Origin: Sulfurovum sp.
GTDB lineage: Bacteria; Campylobacterota; Campylobacteria; Campylobacterales; Sulfurovaceae
Length of the DNA stretch: 64,000 nt
Direction of reading: 5' to 3'
NCBI GenBank assembly: GCA_027063305.1
Contig: JAMORY010000027.1
Coordinates: forward strand, 124,001-188,000
Position numbers and translations under genes: made by a program. The first letter of the stretch is position 1; each line of letters opens with the position of its first letter. A model generated the notes under the pieces. That model worked only from the letters and a program-made list of their open reading frames with translations. It ran no database searches and was not told the origin of the DNA. Shown here piece by piece: positions 1 through 8,252 of the stretch.

Positions 1-1331
1 CGGCTGTCCGCTTGCACTCCGGGTTTATCATCATCAAAATCCTGCACGACAAAACGCATTTTAGCATGCAGGTTCCCCAGTTTCGGCATTCCTTTCCAAT
101 CATGATCATACCGCACCATATAGCTTTTGGTCGCAGCATACCAGTTATGCTGTCCCATTGCACGGGTGAATCCTGCAGTGGGATAGCCTCTCCACGGAGC
201 GACGATATCCCCTTTATCTGCGATCTGCGTATAGCCAAAGCGTACCCGCCATGCATCTTTTCCAACGTCAACTCGTGCACCAAAGAGCCAACTCTCCAAA
301 CTATCAGGGTCAGCATAGCCCGCAGTGATAGTTCTAAGGTTCGCACCTCCGATCTCTCCGGCACCATTGTCGAACTGATACATATAACGTACAGCAGGCG
401 CGATACGTACCCCCTCGTAGTGCATACTGTAGTCCAACTCTACCATCACATCACTTAAAAGCTCCGGAAGTGCCGTATAGTTACTCCATACCTTCAACCC
501 CTCTATCGAGCGGTTCTTCACTTCCGCCACGAACATCCTGTCTTCAATACCGCGTGCTTGCAGTTTCTCAAGTGTCAGACCACGATGCATAGCAGAGTCG
601 TCATTCTCACTATACACACCGTATGGATCGGACTCCGTAGAGACCCCTCTTGCCAAAAGATGATGGAATGTATTGTGGTCACGCAGCTTCTGACGCAACA
701 GGTACGCTACAGCTATATGGGTATTGGCAATATCATCACTGGTGTAGGTATACCCTTCAAAGGTGTTGGGTACCATTTTGCTATCTCCACTTCCTGTAAG
801 AAAGCTCTCGAATATCTGCCGACCTGCACGAAATATCCCCTGCTTATAGCGGTACGCTACATATGCCTGTGCGATATTGAGTAGAGCACCACTGTCACCA
901 TTGAGCATATCGTACCGGCTGATCGTATCTTTCCCTCCTTTATAGAGGTAGGCTTCATCATCGGACAATGAGCCCCATCCGAACGAACCGTAGACCCCCG
1001 CGGTCACACCCAGACCGTGCCAATAAGCACTCTTATAGATAAAACTCCCCCCAAGACCGGCAATGGCATGATCCTTTCGAAGGTAGCGACCGTCATCAGC
1101 CTCTAGCTCCTCACCCCACTTGAAACCAAAGCTGTCCATACGCAAACGCCCATAAAATATCCCCTCTTGCCACATCTGCGAAAAGGTACTCGCTTCGGAA
1201 GGTAAAATGTTATAGTGCAGCCGCATTCCACTATCTAAAGTTTGCTTAGGGGTAGCAAGGGAGCTCTCTTGAGCCCAAAGTCCTCCCAGTACCCCTGCTG
1301 TCATTAATACCGTACGATACCACATACTCAT
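1..1331 (-). CDS. OprD-like outer-membrane porin (3' end lies outside the window)
   Basis: An open frame of 443 codons runs leftward from ATG at 1331 and leaves the window without a stop, so the protein is truncated only by the window edge. A GGGAG sequence about 9-13 nt upstream supports this start. A signal peptide (hydrophobic stretch ending around LWAQE) is followed by alternating aromatic/polar strands typical of a beta barrel. The strand segments GRQIFES, RYDHDW and PTAGFTRAMGQHNWYA resemble the OprD-like porins of Campylobacterota. It would sit in the outer membrane and pass small substrates, but the substrate cannot be read. It diverges from ssrA. Confidence 0.8.
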   Translation of the reverse strand, partial: MSMWYRTVLMTAGVLGGLWAQESSLATPKQTLDSGMRLHYNILPSEASTFSQMWQEGIFYGRLRMDSFGFKWGEELEADDGRYLRKDHAIAGLGGSFIYKSAYWHGLGVTAGVYGSFGWGSLSDDEAYLYKGGKDTISRYDMLNGDSGALLNIAQAYVAYRYKQGIFRAGRQIFESFLTGSGDSKMVPNTFEGYTYTSDDIANTHIAVAYLLRQKLRDHNTFHHLLARGVSTESDPYGVYSENDDSAMHRGLTLEKLQARGIEDRMFVAEVKNRSIEGLKVWSNYTALPELLSDVMVELDYSMHYEGVRIAPAVRYMYQFDNGAGEIGGANLRTITAGYADPDSLESWLFGARVDVGKDAWRVRFGYTQIADKGDIVAPWRGYPTAGFTRAMGQHNWYAATKSYMVRYDHDWKGMPKLGNLHAKMRFVVQDFDDDKPGVQADS

Positions 1332-1401
1332 TTTACCACTACTCCCTAAACGATCTAAGGTCCATATAGTACCACTACCTCCCTTACAACTCATGGGGTG
1401 C

Positions 1402-1430
1402 TTGACAAACTAACACAAAAGTGTTATTAT
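1402..1430 (+). promoter_or_regulatory. Consensus sigma-70 promoter for ssrA
   Basis: TTGACA (1402-1407) and TATTAT (1425-1430) are separated by exactly 17 bp, a near-perfect housekeeping promoter reading toward ssrA. Predicted transcription starts near 1437, so the precursor would carry about 90 nt of leader, including a heptamer array, before the mature tmRNA 5' end at 1529. A recognisable -35 box is uncommon in Campylobacterota and fits a strongly expressed stable RNA. Confidence 0.75.
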
Positions 1431-1479
1431 CCGCCTACTTTAGTCAAGAGTGGCGAATGCAGAAGTCAGGGGCAAACTA

Positions 1480-1527
1480 CTCCTCACTCCTCACTCCTCA
1501 CTCCTCACTAAAATGCTACGCATTTTA
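1480..1527. repeat. One-armed heptamer element with fold-back, upstream of ssrA
   Basis: Four tandem copies of a TCCTCAC-type heptamer (1480-1509) are followed by a perfect 8-bp stem, TAAAATGC (1509-1516) with its complement at 1520-1527. The ssrA side of that stem borders the mature tmRNA. This is the right half of the compound element described in the findings: pyrimidine-rich array, fold-back, then host gene. No left arm is visible. Confidence 0.75.
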
Positions 1528-1528
1528 C

Positions 1529-1894
1529 GGGGGTGACTTGGTTTCGACTGGAGCAGTCGGGGCTATGTGCATGTCGGACTGGGCAATTCCGTTACGCGGC
1601 CCAACGCGAATAAACGCAAACAATACAGATTATCGTCCAGCTTACGCAGTAGCGTAAGTTAAACAAACTTTTGGACTGCCCTGCCGGCGAGTGTCATCTT
1701 AACCGGATCTTTGGGTATCATATCTGATGACTATATCTGTAAGAAGCCATGCTTACAGACGAACCTTCTGGCTGGTCGTACGTAGTTTTGGGTGTTGTAC
1801 GAAGTACGACGAGATCTATCAACACCGACTAAGCATGTAGAGTCATAGTCCTAGCTGTTTCAGGACAGGGGTTCAATTCCCCTCACCTCCACCA
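1529..1894 (+). ncRNA. ssrA: Transfer-messenger RNA (tmRNA)
   Basis: The 5' end GGGGGTGACTTGG and the 3' end with a T-arm (GTTCAATTC) and encoded CCA form the tRNA-like domain; acceptor GGGGGTG pairs with CACCTCC (one G-U). The tag frame starts at the resume codon GCA (1616) and ends at TAA (1655-1657), encoding ANNTDYRPAYAVA. Its beginning matches other Campylobacterota tags, while the last residues are VA instead of the common AA. The RNA rescues stalled ribosomes and marks the products for proteolysis. At about 366 nt it is normal for a one-piece tmRNA. Confidence 0.97.
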
Positions 1895-2086
1895 TTAGCT
1901 ACTTTCAGTAACACTTCATAAAAAATCATTGAAGCACAATTTAAGTGGTATATCGAGTGGTACATCTTCGCTATACTTTTTAATACCATAAGCCCAAAAA
2001 GTCAGGATATTGGTTTTTTTGTGTGGTGGGCAGGTAGGGTTTTTAGAGAGCCCTTTAAAAAAGACGAAAGTGTATATATGGAAGCA

Positions 2087-2113
2087 AACCACACAGGAAA
2101 TACCTGTGTGGTT
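2087..2113 (-). terminator. Perfect hairpin downstream of the peroxiredoxin gene
   Basis: AACCACACAGG pairs over 11 bp with its inverted copy around a 5-nt loop, starting a few bases past the stop of the leftward peroxiredoxin gene at 2118. There is no long T-run after it on the minus strand, so it may be a processing or stability hairpin or a weak terminator. The rest of 1895-2086 is AT-rich and shows no gene I can recognise. Confidence 0.6.
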
Positions 2114-2117
2114 GTTG

Positions 2118-2825
2118 TTAGGAGAGGATCTCTTCGATAGTAATATAGTCTCCGACACGTCCTGTCATCTGCTCTACATCTGTATTGACAGGAAGGGTCT
2201 TTTTGCCCGGTCTCCATCCTGCAGGACACACTTCACCTGTCTCTGTTGCATGTTTCCATGCTTTGACCTGTCTGAGGAACTCGTTGACATTTCTTCCTAC
2301 CATTGGTGCTTGCACTTCTTGCGCAACACAGACACCCTCCGGGTTAATAAGGAATCTTCCTCTTAATGCAATTCCCTCCTCTTCTATCATCACACCGAAT
2401 GCTCTGGTTACTGTACCTGTCGGATCTGCACCGATAGTCAACTTCAAGTCTTTAAGCAGTGGCTCAGTTTCAACAAAACGCTTATGTGAGAACTTCGTAT
2501 CGGTCGATACTGCCAAGATCTCTACACCAAGCTCTTGGAACTCATCGTATTTTGCATTCATTGCCGCGATTTCCGTAGGACAGACAAAAGTAAAGTCTGC
2601 CGGATAGAAGCAGACAACATACCACTTCCCTGCGTAATCCTCACTGCTTACGGTTGTATAGTGCCCTGTTTTTGCGTCATACGCATCCATTTTAAATTCC
2701 GGTGCTTTTTGTAATACCATTGATGAACCCATTGTTCCATTCTCCTTTTCTATTTCATTCTTTGTTTGTTTCGTTTCATTTTCCTGAGGCGCTCTTGCCT
2801 CTACTTGGTTTGAATCACATGCCAT
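2118..2825 (-). CDS. Peroxiredoxin, AhpC/typical 2-Cys type
   Basis: A thiol peroxidase reducing H2O2 and organic peroxides in the cytoplasm. The peroxidatic cysteine lies in FTFVCPTE and the resolving cysteine in GEVCPAGW near the C-terminus, the arrangement of typical 2-Cys enzymes. The chosen ATG (2825) has GGAG 6 nt upstream. A second in-frame ATG at 2732 (MGSSMVLQKAPEF) also has its own GGAG. The roughly 30 residues between the two starts are acidic, low in complexity and not part of the usual fold, so two protein forms are possible. The gene stands alone, with a divergent neighbour and a palindrome in its leader. Confidence 0.9.
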   Translation of the reverse strand: MACDSNQVEARAPQENETKQTKNEIEKENGTMGSSMVLQKAPEFKMDAYDAKTGHYTTVSSEDYAGKWYVVCFYPADFTFVCPTEIAAMNAKYDEFQELGVEILAVSTDTKFSHKRFVETEPLLKDLKLTIGADPTGTVTRAFGVMIEEEGIALRGRFLINPEGVCVAQEVQAPMVGRNVNEFLRQVKAWKHATETGEVCPAGWRPGKKTLPVNTDVEQMTGRVGDYITIEEILS

Positions 2826-2848
2826 ATTGGCTCCTTTATTCGAACTTG

Positions 2849-2866
2849 CCGGTATGATCATACCGG
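2849..2866. promoter_or_regulatory. Perfect 18-bp palindrome in the peroxiredoxin leader
   Basis: CCGGTATGA followed directly by its complement forms an 18-bp palindrome with no loop, 23-40 bp upstream of the ATG at 2825. Its loopless symmetry fits a dimeric repressor site better than a terminator. A redox-responsive regulator is a plausible but unproven binder. Confidence 0.5.
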
Positions 2867-3000
2867 TTCAACCCGTTTTGGTCAATAGAATCATACAGCT
2901 TTAGAGTTTAAAATAAAATTAATCAAATGATAATTTTTATTATTTGATTTCTGTTAGTATGATTGTGCTATGATTCTCAAAACAGCCAAAGGAGCATACC

Positions 3001-3267
3001 ATGCTAAAAGATCTCATCTATATTGGTCTGGGCGGTGCACTGCTTGCCAAAGAGAAAGTGGAGCAGGAACTTAATGAGCTTGTAGAAAAAGGCAGGCTCA
3101 ACAAAGAAGAAGCACAAAAGTTCATCGATAAAGCCAAAAGCAAAGGCGAAGCAGAAGAAGAGGCGGCAAAAGCCAAACTTAAAGAGACGATCAAGGAAGT
3201 CCTCGATGAGATGGGTATTGCGACAAAAGCGGATATTGAAGCACTAAAGAACGAACTAAAGAAGTAA
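3001..3267 (+). CDS. Small phasin-like coiled-coil protein
   Basis: An 88-residue protein: a short hydrophobic N-terminus (MLKDLIYIGLGGALLAKE) followed by a long charged amphipathic helix rich in E, K and A. This architecture is shared with phasin/PhaF-like and polyhydroxyalkanoate granule-associated small proteins, and is common in Campylobacterota next to UbiB-like kinases. AAAGGAG lies 7 nt before the ATG. The following gene starts 3 nt after its stop, so the two are almost certainly co-transcribed. The exact role is unknown. Confidence 0.7.
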   Translation: MLKDLIYIGLGGALLAKEKVEQELNELVEKGRLNKEEAQKFIDKAKSKGEAEEEAAKAKLKETIKEVLDEMGIATKADIEALKNELKK

Positions 3268-3270
3268 TAC

Positions 3271-4815
3271 TTGTACCTAAAGCACTACTCCCCTAAACGC
3301 ATAGGACGGGTATTCGTATTTTTGCTGAGTATCTATCTGCTTATTAAGAAAAAAGAGAGTCTGCTCTTTTTTAGACCCCTCTCTCCCGACGCACTAAGAG
3401 AGAACATCAACACCTTAGGAGCAAGCTTTATCAAACTTGCTCAGGTACTTGCTACACGGGCGGATTTTTTCGACACCCCTTACCTTGATGCACTAAAGTC
3501 ACTGCACGATGAGATACCGCCTATGCCCAAGGCGCATTTTCAAAAGGTCTACCGACAAGCCTTCGGTACACATGACCCATTCGCACGATTTGAGCAAACC
3601 CCTATCGCCAGTGCCTCCATCGGTGAGGTGCATGAGGCATGGCTTCATAGCGGAGAGCATGTAGCGGTCAAGCTCAGACGCTACGCCATTGCCTCGCAGG
3701 TCAAAGCGGATATTCACATTCTCACCCTCTTCAACCGTATCTTCCATCCGCTCTTTTCGCACTACACCAAGAACTCTATTGACTCACTGATCGCCGAGTT
3801 CTCCGACATGATCCTCAAAGAGGTCAGCTTCCGCCAAGAGCTTGCCAACCTCAAAAGCTTCTCCTTAGTCTATAAGAAGAGCGGTGTGGTCTTTCCCAAA
3901 CCTTACGAACGCTACTGTAGTGACGATGCGATCGTTATGAGCTTTGAGGAAGGCATACGCTTTGATGATAAAGAGGCACTAGCGGCAAAACAGATCCCGT
4001 TTGAGTCCGTGATGAACCAGCTTATCGGTTTTTACACCGAACAGATGCTTATCAACGGCTACTTTCATGCAGACCCTCATCCGGGAAACCTGCTCATTCG
4101 TGAAGATGGGAGATTGGTACTGCTCGATTTCGGTATGGTCAAACGCATCAGCAACCCTGCACGCATTGCCATTATTGAAATGGTCAAATCCTCCCATGAA
4201 CAAGACTTCGAACTCTATATCTCAAGCTGTAAACGCCTTGGGATCATTACCTATGAAGCACCTCAAGACCAGATGACCGAACTGGCACAACGGATGTTCG
4301 AGATATTCAACGACGACTCATTAGATGCGACCAGTATGCAGAAGCTTGCCTTCGGGGTCATGGCATCGATGCGTGACTTCCCTTTCAAACTCCCACAAGA
4401 AGCGATCTATATCATGCGGGCAAGTGCTATTATCGAGGGTCTTGGTACGGTCTATGTCCCTAATTTTAACGGGGTGAAAGATATTTTACCGCTACTGCAA
4501 AAGAATATTCCAAGGGCGCTGGGTGCCGATAACGGTGTGCTTGAACTGCTAAAAGATGAGATCCCCTCTCTTCCGCTTACCTACAAGCAGATCAAAACGG
4601 GTATTCAGAAGATCAGTGAAGATGAGTTACGTGTACACTTGAGTGAACGTCAGATCGAGTGGCTTGCAAGCCGTTTTGAAGAGGCATGGAGAGGGATCAG
4701 GCTGAGCATTCTTCTCTTTCTGGGGGCTTTTTTTCTGCTACTGCTTGGTTCCGAATATAAAGAATCGGCTATCGCTCTTTTTACCATCGCTTCACTGCAT
4801 CTGCTCTATCGGTAG
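3271..4815 (+). CDS. ABC1/AarF/UbiB-family atypical kinase, membrane-anchored
   Basis: A 514-residue UbiB-family protein. It shows the family KxGQ-like segment as FIKLAQVLATRADFF, the A-rich loop PIASASIGEVHEA, the lysine in VAVKLRR, the catalytic HADPHPGNLL and the metal-binding LLDFGMV. Two hydrophobic segments close the C-terminus and should anchor it to the inner membrane. Family members support isoprenoid quinone synthesis through ATPase activity. The start is read as TTG at 3271, 3 nt after the preceding stop. No in-frame ATG would preserve the N-terminal helix. Confidence 0.85.
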   Translation: MYLKHYSPKRIGRVFVFLLSIYLLIKKKESLLFFRPLSPDALRENINTLGASFIKLAQVLATRADFFDTPYLDALKSLHDEIPPMPKAHFQKVYRQAFGTHDPFARFEQTPIASASIGEVHEAWLHSGEHVAVKLRRYAIASQVKADIHILTLFNRIFHPLFSHYTKNSIDSLIAEFSDMILKEVSFRQELANLKSFSLVYKKSGVVFPKPYERYCSDDAIVMSFEEGIRFDDKEALAAKQIPFESVMNQLIGFYTEQMLINGYFHADPHPGNLLIREDGRLVLLDFGMVKRISNPARIAIIEMVKSSHEQDFELYISSCKRLGIITYEAPQDQMTELAQRMFEIFNDDSLDATSMQKLAFGVMASMRDFPFKLPQEAIYIMRASAIIEGLGTVYVPNFNGVKDILPLLQKNIPRALGADNGVLELLKDEIPSLPLTYKQIKTGIQKISEDELRVHLSERQIEWLASRFEEAWRGIRLSILLFLGAFFLLLLGSEYKESAIALFTIASLHLLYR

Positions 4816-4834
4816 AAAGAGAGTCGGCATATAC

Positions 4835-5845
4835 CTAAACCTCCACGATAATACGGGGGATGGACGGGGAGAGTGCCGTGGTCACTTCATAAGAGATCGT
4901 CCCTAATTGCCGGGCTGCCGTTTGCGCATCATCGAAAATGCACACCTCATCCGCTTCCGATGCCAAAGAGATAAGATCCATCGATACACGCCCAAGGATC
5001 GGAAGTCCCTCCGGTGTCATATAGGGGTTTGCGCTATCTCCCCTGCACCAACCATCACCATACCCCACATCATAGGTAGAGACGACCATTGATTCAGAAA
5101 CTATAAAATCACCTCCGTATCCGACACGCATCCCCTTTTTCAACCTGCGGGTAGCAACGCGTGATGCCATCAACTTCATGACAGGCTTTAACGCAACACG
5201 ATCAAACGGCACAGGAAGTTCATTGTAGCCGTAAGCAGCTATCCCTATACGTGCCAGATCCTCATCAAACTCTCCCATACGCAGTGTTGCCGCCGAGTTT
5301 CGGGAGTGAAAACGTACATCGCTAAAGCCCGCTTCTTTGACCATACGTTTTACTTTCTCAAACGCTTTTTGCTGCCAAAAGAGTGCCGAACCCATCTCGT
5401 CTGCCGATCGAAAGTGGGTCATCACTCCCACCAGATGCAAACCTCTTTTTTTTATCTGATCCAATGCCAAAAGCAGTTCATCCATACCTATACCGTTACG
5501 GTGCATCCCCGTATCGACTTTAAGCTCTACACGTGCGGAGGGTTGAGCCTTTGCGATCGCATCAAGGCTATTGATCGCATAGATGCAGTGGCTATCGACG
5601 ATCCCATCCGCCCCTAAGACCAAAATATCTGAAAAGTAACTGCGTATCGCATCGGCTTCGGTTTGGTTACGTACGACTGCCTGCATAATACCGAACTCCG
5701 ATGCCAGTTTTGCCATCTGTGTTAACCCATGCCCGTAGGCATTGTCCTTAAGAACGATCGCTACCTTCTCTTTTGAGCCGGTCTTCAGTACGATTTGGTT
5801 AAGATTGTGAAAAAAATTCGCTTTGTTGATGATTATTTTTGCCAT
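4835..5845 (-). CDS. alr: Alanine racemase
   Basis: A PLP enzyme interconverting L- and D-alanine for peptidoglycan. The PLP lysine is in [10 protein letters not shown] near the N-terminus, and the second catalytic region contains [11 protein letters not shown] with the conserved tyrosine. At 336 residues it is compact but complete for the fold (TIM barrel plus beta domain). Only 6 nt separate a TATAAT box on the minus strand from the ATG, so the message may be leaderless. Neighbours are unrelated. Confidence 0.93.
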   Translation of the reverse strand: MAKIIINKANFFHNLNQIVLKTGSKEKVAIVLKDNAYGHGLTQMAKLASEFGIMQAVVRNQTEADAIRSYFSDILVLGADGIVDSHCIYAINSLDAIAKAQPSARVELKVDTGMHRNGIGMDELLLALDQIKKRGLHLVGVMTHFRSADEMGSALFWQQKAFEKVKRMVKEAGFSDVRFHSRNSAATLRMGEFDEDLARIGIAAYGYNELPVPFDRVALKPVMKLMASRVATRRLKKGMRVGYGGDFIVSESMVVSTYDVGYGDGWCRGDSANPYMTPEGLPILGRVSMDLISLASEADEVCIFDDAQTAARQLGTISYEVTTALSPSIPRIIVEV

Positions 5846-5851
5846 AACGGT

Positions 5852-5857
5852 ATTATA
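5852..5857 (-). promoter_or_regulatory. -10 box immediately in front of alr
   Basis: TATAAT on the minus strand ends 6 nt before the alr ATG at 5845, placing predicted initiation at or within 1-2 nt of the start codon. The upstream side is the T-rich heptamer array 5859-5886. Campylobacterota promoters often use AT-rich periodic upstream DNA instead of a -35 box. Confidence 0.5.
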
Positions 5858-5858
5858 G

Positions 5859-5886
5859 TTAAAAATTAAAAATTAAAAATTAAAAA
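5859..5886. repeat. Solo heptamer array, four perfect TTAAAAA units
   Basis: Four perfect copies of TTAAAAA fill the space between alr and the following small gene. The strand bias (A-rich on plus, host gene on the left) matches a left arm of the compound elements, but no adjoining hairpin or right arm is seen. The same heptamer occurs in the array at 24271-24301. Confidence 0.7.
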
Positions 5887-5897
5887 TGGAGCAGAGC

Positions 5898-6035
5898 ATG
5901 GATTGGTTAACAGTTGTCAAAATCATAGGAATGATCCTTACGGTCCTCTTTTTGGGGTTACTGGTCAAGGAGCTTATCAAGACCGCCAAAGAGAGCAATG
6001 ACGGCAAAGTTAGTGACAGATGCGAACTGGACTAA
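5898..6035 (+). CDS. Small single-pass membrane protein (45 residues)
   Basis: ATG at 5898 is preceded by GGAG 6 nt upstream and opens a 45-codon frame to TAA at 6033. The protein is one hydrophobic helix (VVKIIGMILTVLFLGLLV) followed by a charged tail ending CELD. An in-frame ATG at 5886 would add four residues but lies in the heptamer array and lacks a ribosome-binding site. The family is not recognised. It diverges from alr. Confidence 0.6.
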   Translation: MDWLTVVKIIGMILTVLFLGLLVKELIKTAKESNDGKVSDRCELD

Positions 6036-6036
6036 A

Positions 6037-6226
6037 TCTTTTTATTGAATAATTAATAATGAATAACGAATAGTTTTGGTATGCTTTTCTTACGAAAAGC
6101 TTTTATATTTAGAGGTATACGATGTCACCATCAATCAAAGCATTGCAAAGCAATGCATACTACAACTCCTCACTCCTCACTCCTCACTCCTCACTCTCTT
6201 TTCATGAGGGTTCCCTATGAAAAGAG
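6037..6226. mobile_element. Compound heptamer element without a gene, upstream of aguA
   Basis: Left array of GAATAAT-type heptamers (about 6043-6072), then hairpin GCTTTTC (6083-6089) with its complement at 6094-6100, a 39-bp interior, hairpin GCATTGC (6140-6146) with complement 6150-6156, and a right array of CTCCTCA-type heptamers (6166-6198). The two arms use different heptamers. CTCTTTTCAT (6196-6205) is the exact inverted copy of the aguA start (6217-6226). Together with an inner AGGG/CCCT pairing this gives a stem of 14 bp with one bulge over the ribosome-binding site and ATG. Confidence 0.8.
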
Positions 6227-7230
6227 TCATAGCCGAGTGGGAGAAACAGCGCTGTGTACTGATGGCGTTCCCGCATGAGGGGACGGATTGGTACGATCCG
6301 AACAATCCCAGATCACTCGATGCAGCGCTTTCACCTTTTATCCGTATTGCACAGGCGATCGCCTATAAAGAGCCGGTCTATATCATCTGCAAAGACAAAT
6401 CCCGTATCTCATCCATGTTCTGTTCGACACACAATATGATATTCATCGAACTGCCTACCAACGATACATGGATACGGGACTACGGGTACCTCAGCATCGA
6501 GGAAGAGGGGCAGAAGAAACTGCTTGACTTCACCTTTGACGGCTGGGGTGGTAAATTTGACGCCTCACTTGACAACAGCATCAACCGACTGCTTCATCAA
6601 AAAGGCTATATGGGTACGACACCGCTGGAGACCATAGATTTTGTACTCGAAGGCGGATCCATTGAAAGTGACGGTGACGGAACCATCCTGACCACCTCAC
6701 AATGTCTATGCAACCCCAACCGCAACGGCGGACTGAGCAAAGCAGAAGTTGAAGCGAAACTGCATACATATCTCGGTGCAAAACGGGTACTCTGGCTTGA
6801 CCACGGCTACCTTGCAGGCGATGACACTGACAGTCATATTGACACCCTTGCACGCTTTGTCAACAAAGATACCATTACCTATGTCAAGTGTGATGACCGT
6901 AGTGACGAACACTACGGATCACTCAAGCTGATGGAAGAGCAACTGCAAAGCTTTCGTACCCAAGAGGGAACCCCCTACCGGCTTATCCCTCTGCCGATGT
7001 GTGAAGCCAGATATGATGCAGAGGGCAATAGACTTCCCGCTACCTATGCCAATTTCCTCATTACCAATGATGCAATCATCTACCCCACTTACAAAGACAA
7101 AAACGATGTAAAGGTCGCTGAGATATTCAAGGAGATCTATCCTGAGAAGGAGATGATCCCTATTAACTGTTTGAAGCTCATCGAAGAGGGCGGAAGCCTC
7201 CACTGCTCAACCATGCAGGTCGCATACTAA
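6217..7230 (+). CDS. aguA: Agmatine deiminase
   Basis: Converts agmatine to N-carbamoylputrescine in the cytoplasm. The guanidine-modifying fold is shown by NDTWIRDYG, the paired GGSIESDG and GDDTDSHID motifs (substrate carboxylates and histidine) and the catalytic cysteine in GGSLHCSTMQ near the end. It is 337 residues long. ATG 6217 follows GAGGG by 6 nt, and both are buried in the fold-back hairpin of the upstream element, which may restrain translation. aguB follows 11 nt downstream, giving a two-step putrescine pathway. Confidence 0.92.
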   Translation: MKRVIAEWEKQRCVLMAFPHEGTDWYDPNNPRSLDAALSPFIRIAQAIAYKEPVYIICKDKSRISSMFCSTHNMIFIELPTNDTWIRDYGYLSIEEEGQKKLLDFTFDGWGGKFDASLDNSINRLLHQKGYMGTTPLETIDFVLEGGSIESDGDGTILTTSQCLCNPNRNGGLSKAEVEAKLHTYLGAKRVLWLDHGYLAGDDTDSHIDTLARFVNKDTITYVKCDDRSDEHYGSLKLMEEQLQSFRTQEGTPYRLIPLPMCEARYDAEGNRLPATYANFLITNDAIIYPTYKDKNDVKVAEIFKEIYPEKEMIPINCLKLIEEGGSLHCSTMQVAY

Positions 7231-7241
7231 AAGGAGTATTC

Positions 7242-8144
7242 GTGAAAACCGCACTGATACAACAACGATATTACGGGAGTAAAGAGGCAACGATAGCAAG
7301 AACCCTTGAGATGATCGCACAGACCGATGCAAAGCTGGTCGTCTTGCAAGAGCTTCACCAAAGCGAATACTTCTGCCAGAGTGAAGATACGGCATTTTTC
7401 GATTATGCGGAAGATATTGAGAATGATATCGCTTTCTGGGCGGAGGTAAGCAAAAAAGAGCAGATCGTACTGGTAACTTCTTTGTTTGAAAAACGCACCG
7501 AAGGGCTCTATCACAATACAGCCTATGTATTCGACCACGGAGTGCTTGCCGGGAAATACCGCAAAATGCACATTCCCGATGATCCGGGATACTATGAGAA
7601 GTTCTACTTCACACCGGGCGATCTTGGATTCGAACCCATCGACACCTCCGTAGGACGCTTGGGCGTACTGGTCTGCTGGGACCAATGGTACCCCGAAGCA
7701 GCACGCATTATGGCGCTTAAAGGGGCGCAAATACTCATCTATCCTACTGCCATAGGCTATCTGGAGTGCCCCAAAGACCGTCTCGATGAGCTGTGTGAGA
7801 AAGAGAACACACCCGAAGAGAAACAGAAGATGAGGGAAGCATGGATCAGCGTGCAGCGTGGACATGCTGTTGCCAACGGGCTTCCTGTAGTCACGGTCAA
7901 CCGTATAGGCAGTGAAAAGGATAGCTCAGGCATCCTTGAGGGCATTCACTTCTGGGGGCACAGCTTTGTCTTTGGTCCACAGGGTGAACCTCTCGCCATG
8001 GCAGAAGAAGAGGAGACCGTCATGGAGGTCGACATAGACCTTAAAGCAAGTGGAGAGGTACGTAAAATATGGCCGTTCCTACGTGACAGACGTATCGAGA
8101 GCTATACCTGCTTGCAAAAACGCTTTTGTGATGAAAAACCGTAA
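7242..8144 (+). CDS. aguB: N-carbamoylputrescine amidase (carbon-nitrogen hydrolase)
   Basis: Nitrilase-superfamily enzyme that hydrolyses N-carbamoylputrescine to putrescine, CO2 and ammonia. The Glu-Lys-Cys triad is visible in LQELHQSEYF, YRKMHIPDD and VLVCWDQWYPEAAR. The GTG start at 7242 follows AAGGAG at normal spacing. At 300 residues it has the usual length. Direct linkage to aguA makes the amidase assignment secure over other nitrilases. Confidence 0.92.
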   Translation: MKTALIQQRYYGSKEATIARTLEMIAQTDAKLVVLQELHQSEYFCQSEDTAFFDYAEDIENDIAFWAEVSKKEQIVLVTSLFEKRTEGLYHNTAYVFDHGVLAGKYRKMHIPDDPGYYEKFYFTPGDLGFEPIDTSVGRLGVLVCWDQWYPEAARIMALKGAQILIYPTAIGYLECPKDRLDELCEKENTPEEKQKMREAWISVQRGHAVANGLPVVTVNRIGSEKDSSGILEGIHFWGHSFVFGPQGEPLAMAEEEETVMEVDIDLKASGEVRKIWPFLRDRRIESYTCLQKRFCDEKP

Positions 8145-8216
8145 CCTTTCATCACAATCTCATACACTTCTTCACCTCTCTTCGCTCTCCTCATTTTCCC
8201 TTATTCATAGATTTGC

Positions 8217-8222
8217 TATAAT
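8217..8222 (+). promoter_or_regulatory. -10 box of the globin gene
   Basis: TATAAT lies 31 nt before the ATG at 8253 within an AT-rich stretch, after a pyrimidine-rich spacer following aguB. No -35 consensus is apparent. Confidence 0.5.
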
Positions 8223-8252
8223 CTTGTCATATTAGTATTATCAAGGATCATT

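Noticed and set aside
1895-2117. Integrated element or integrase remnant downstream of ssrA
   Set aside because: tmRNA 3' ends are common integration sites, but no second copy of the ssrA end, no integrase motif and no long open frame could be supported.
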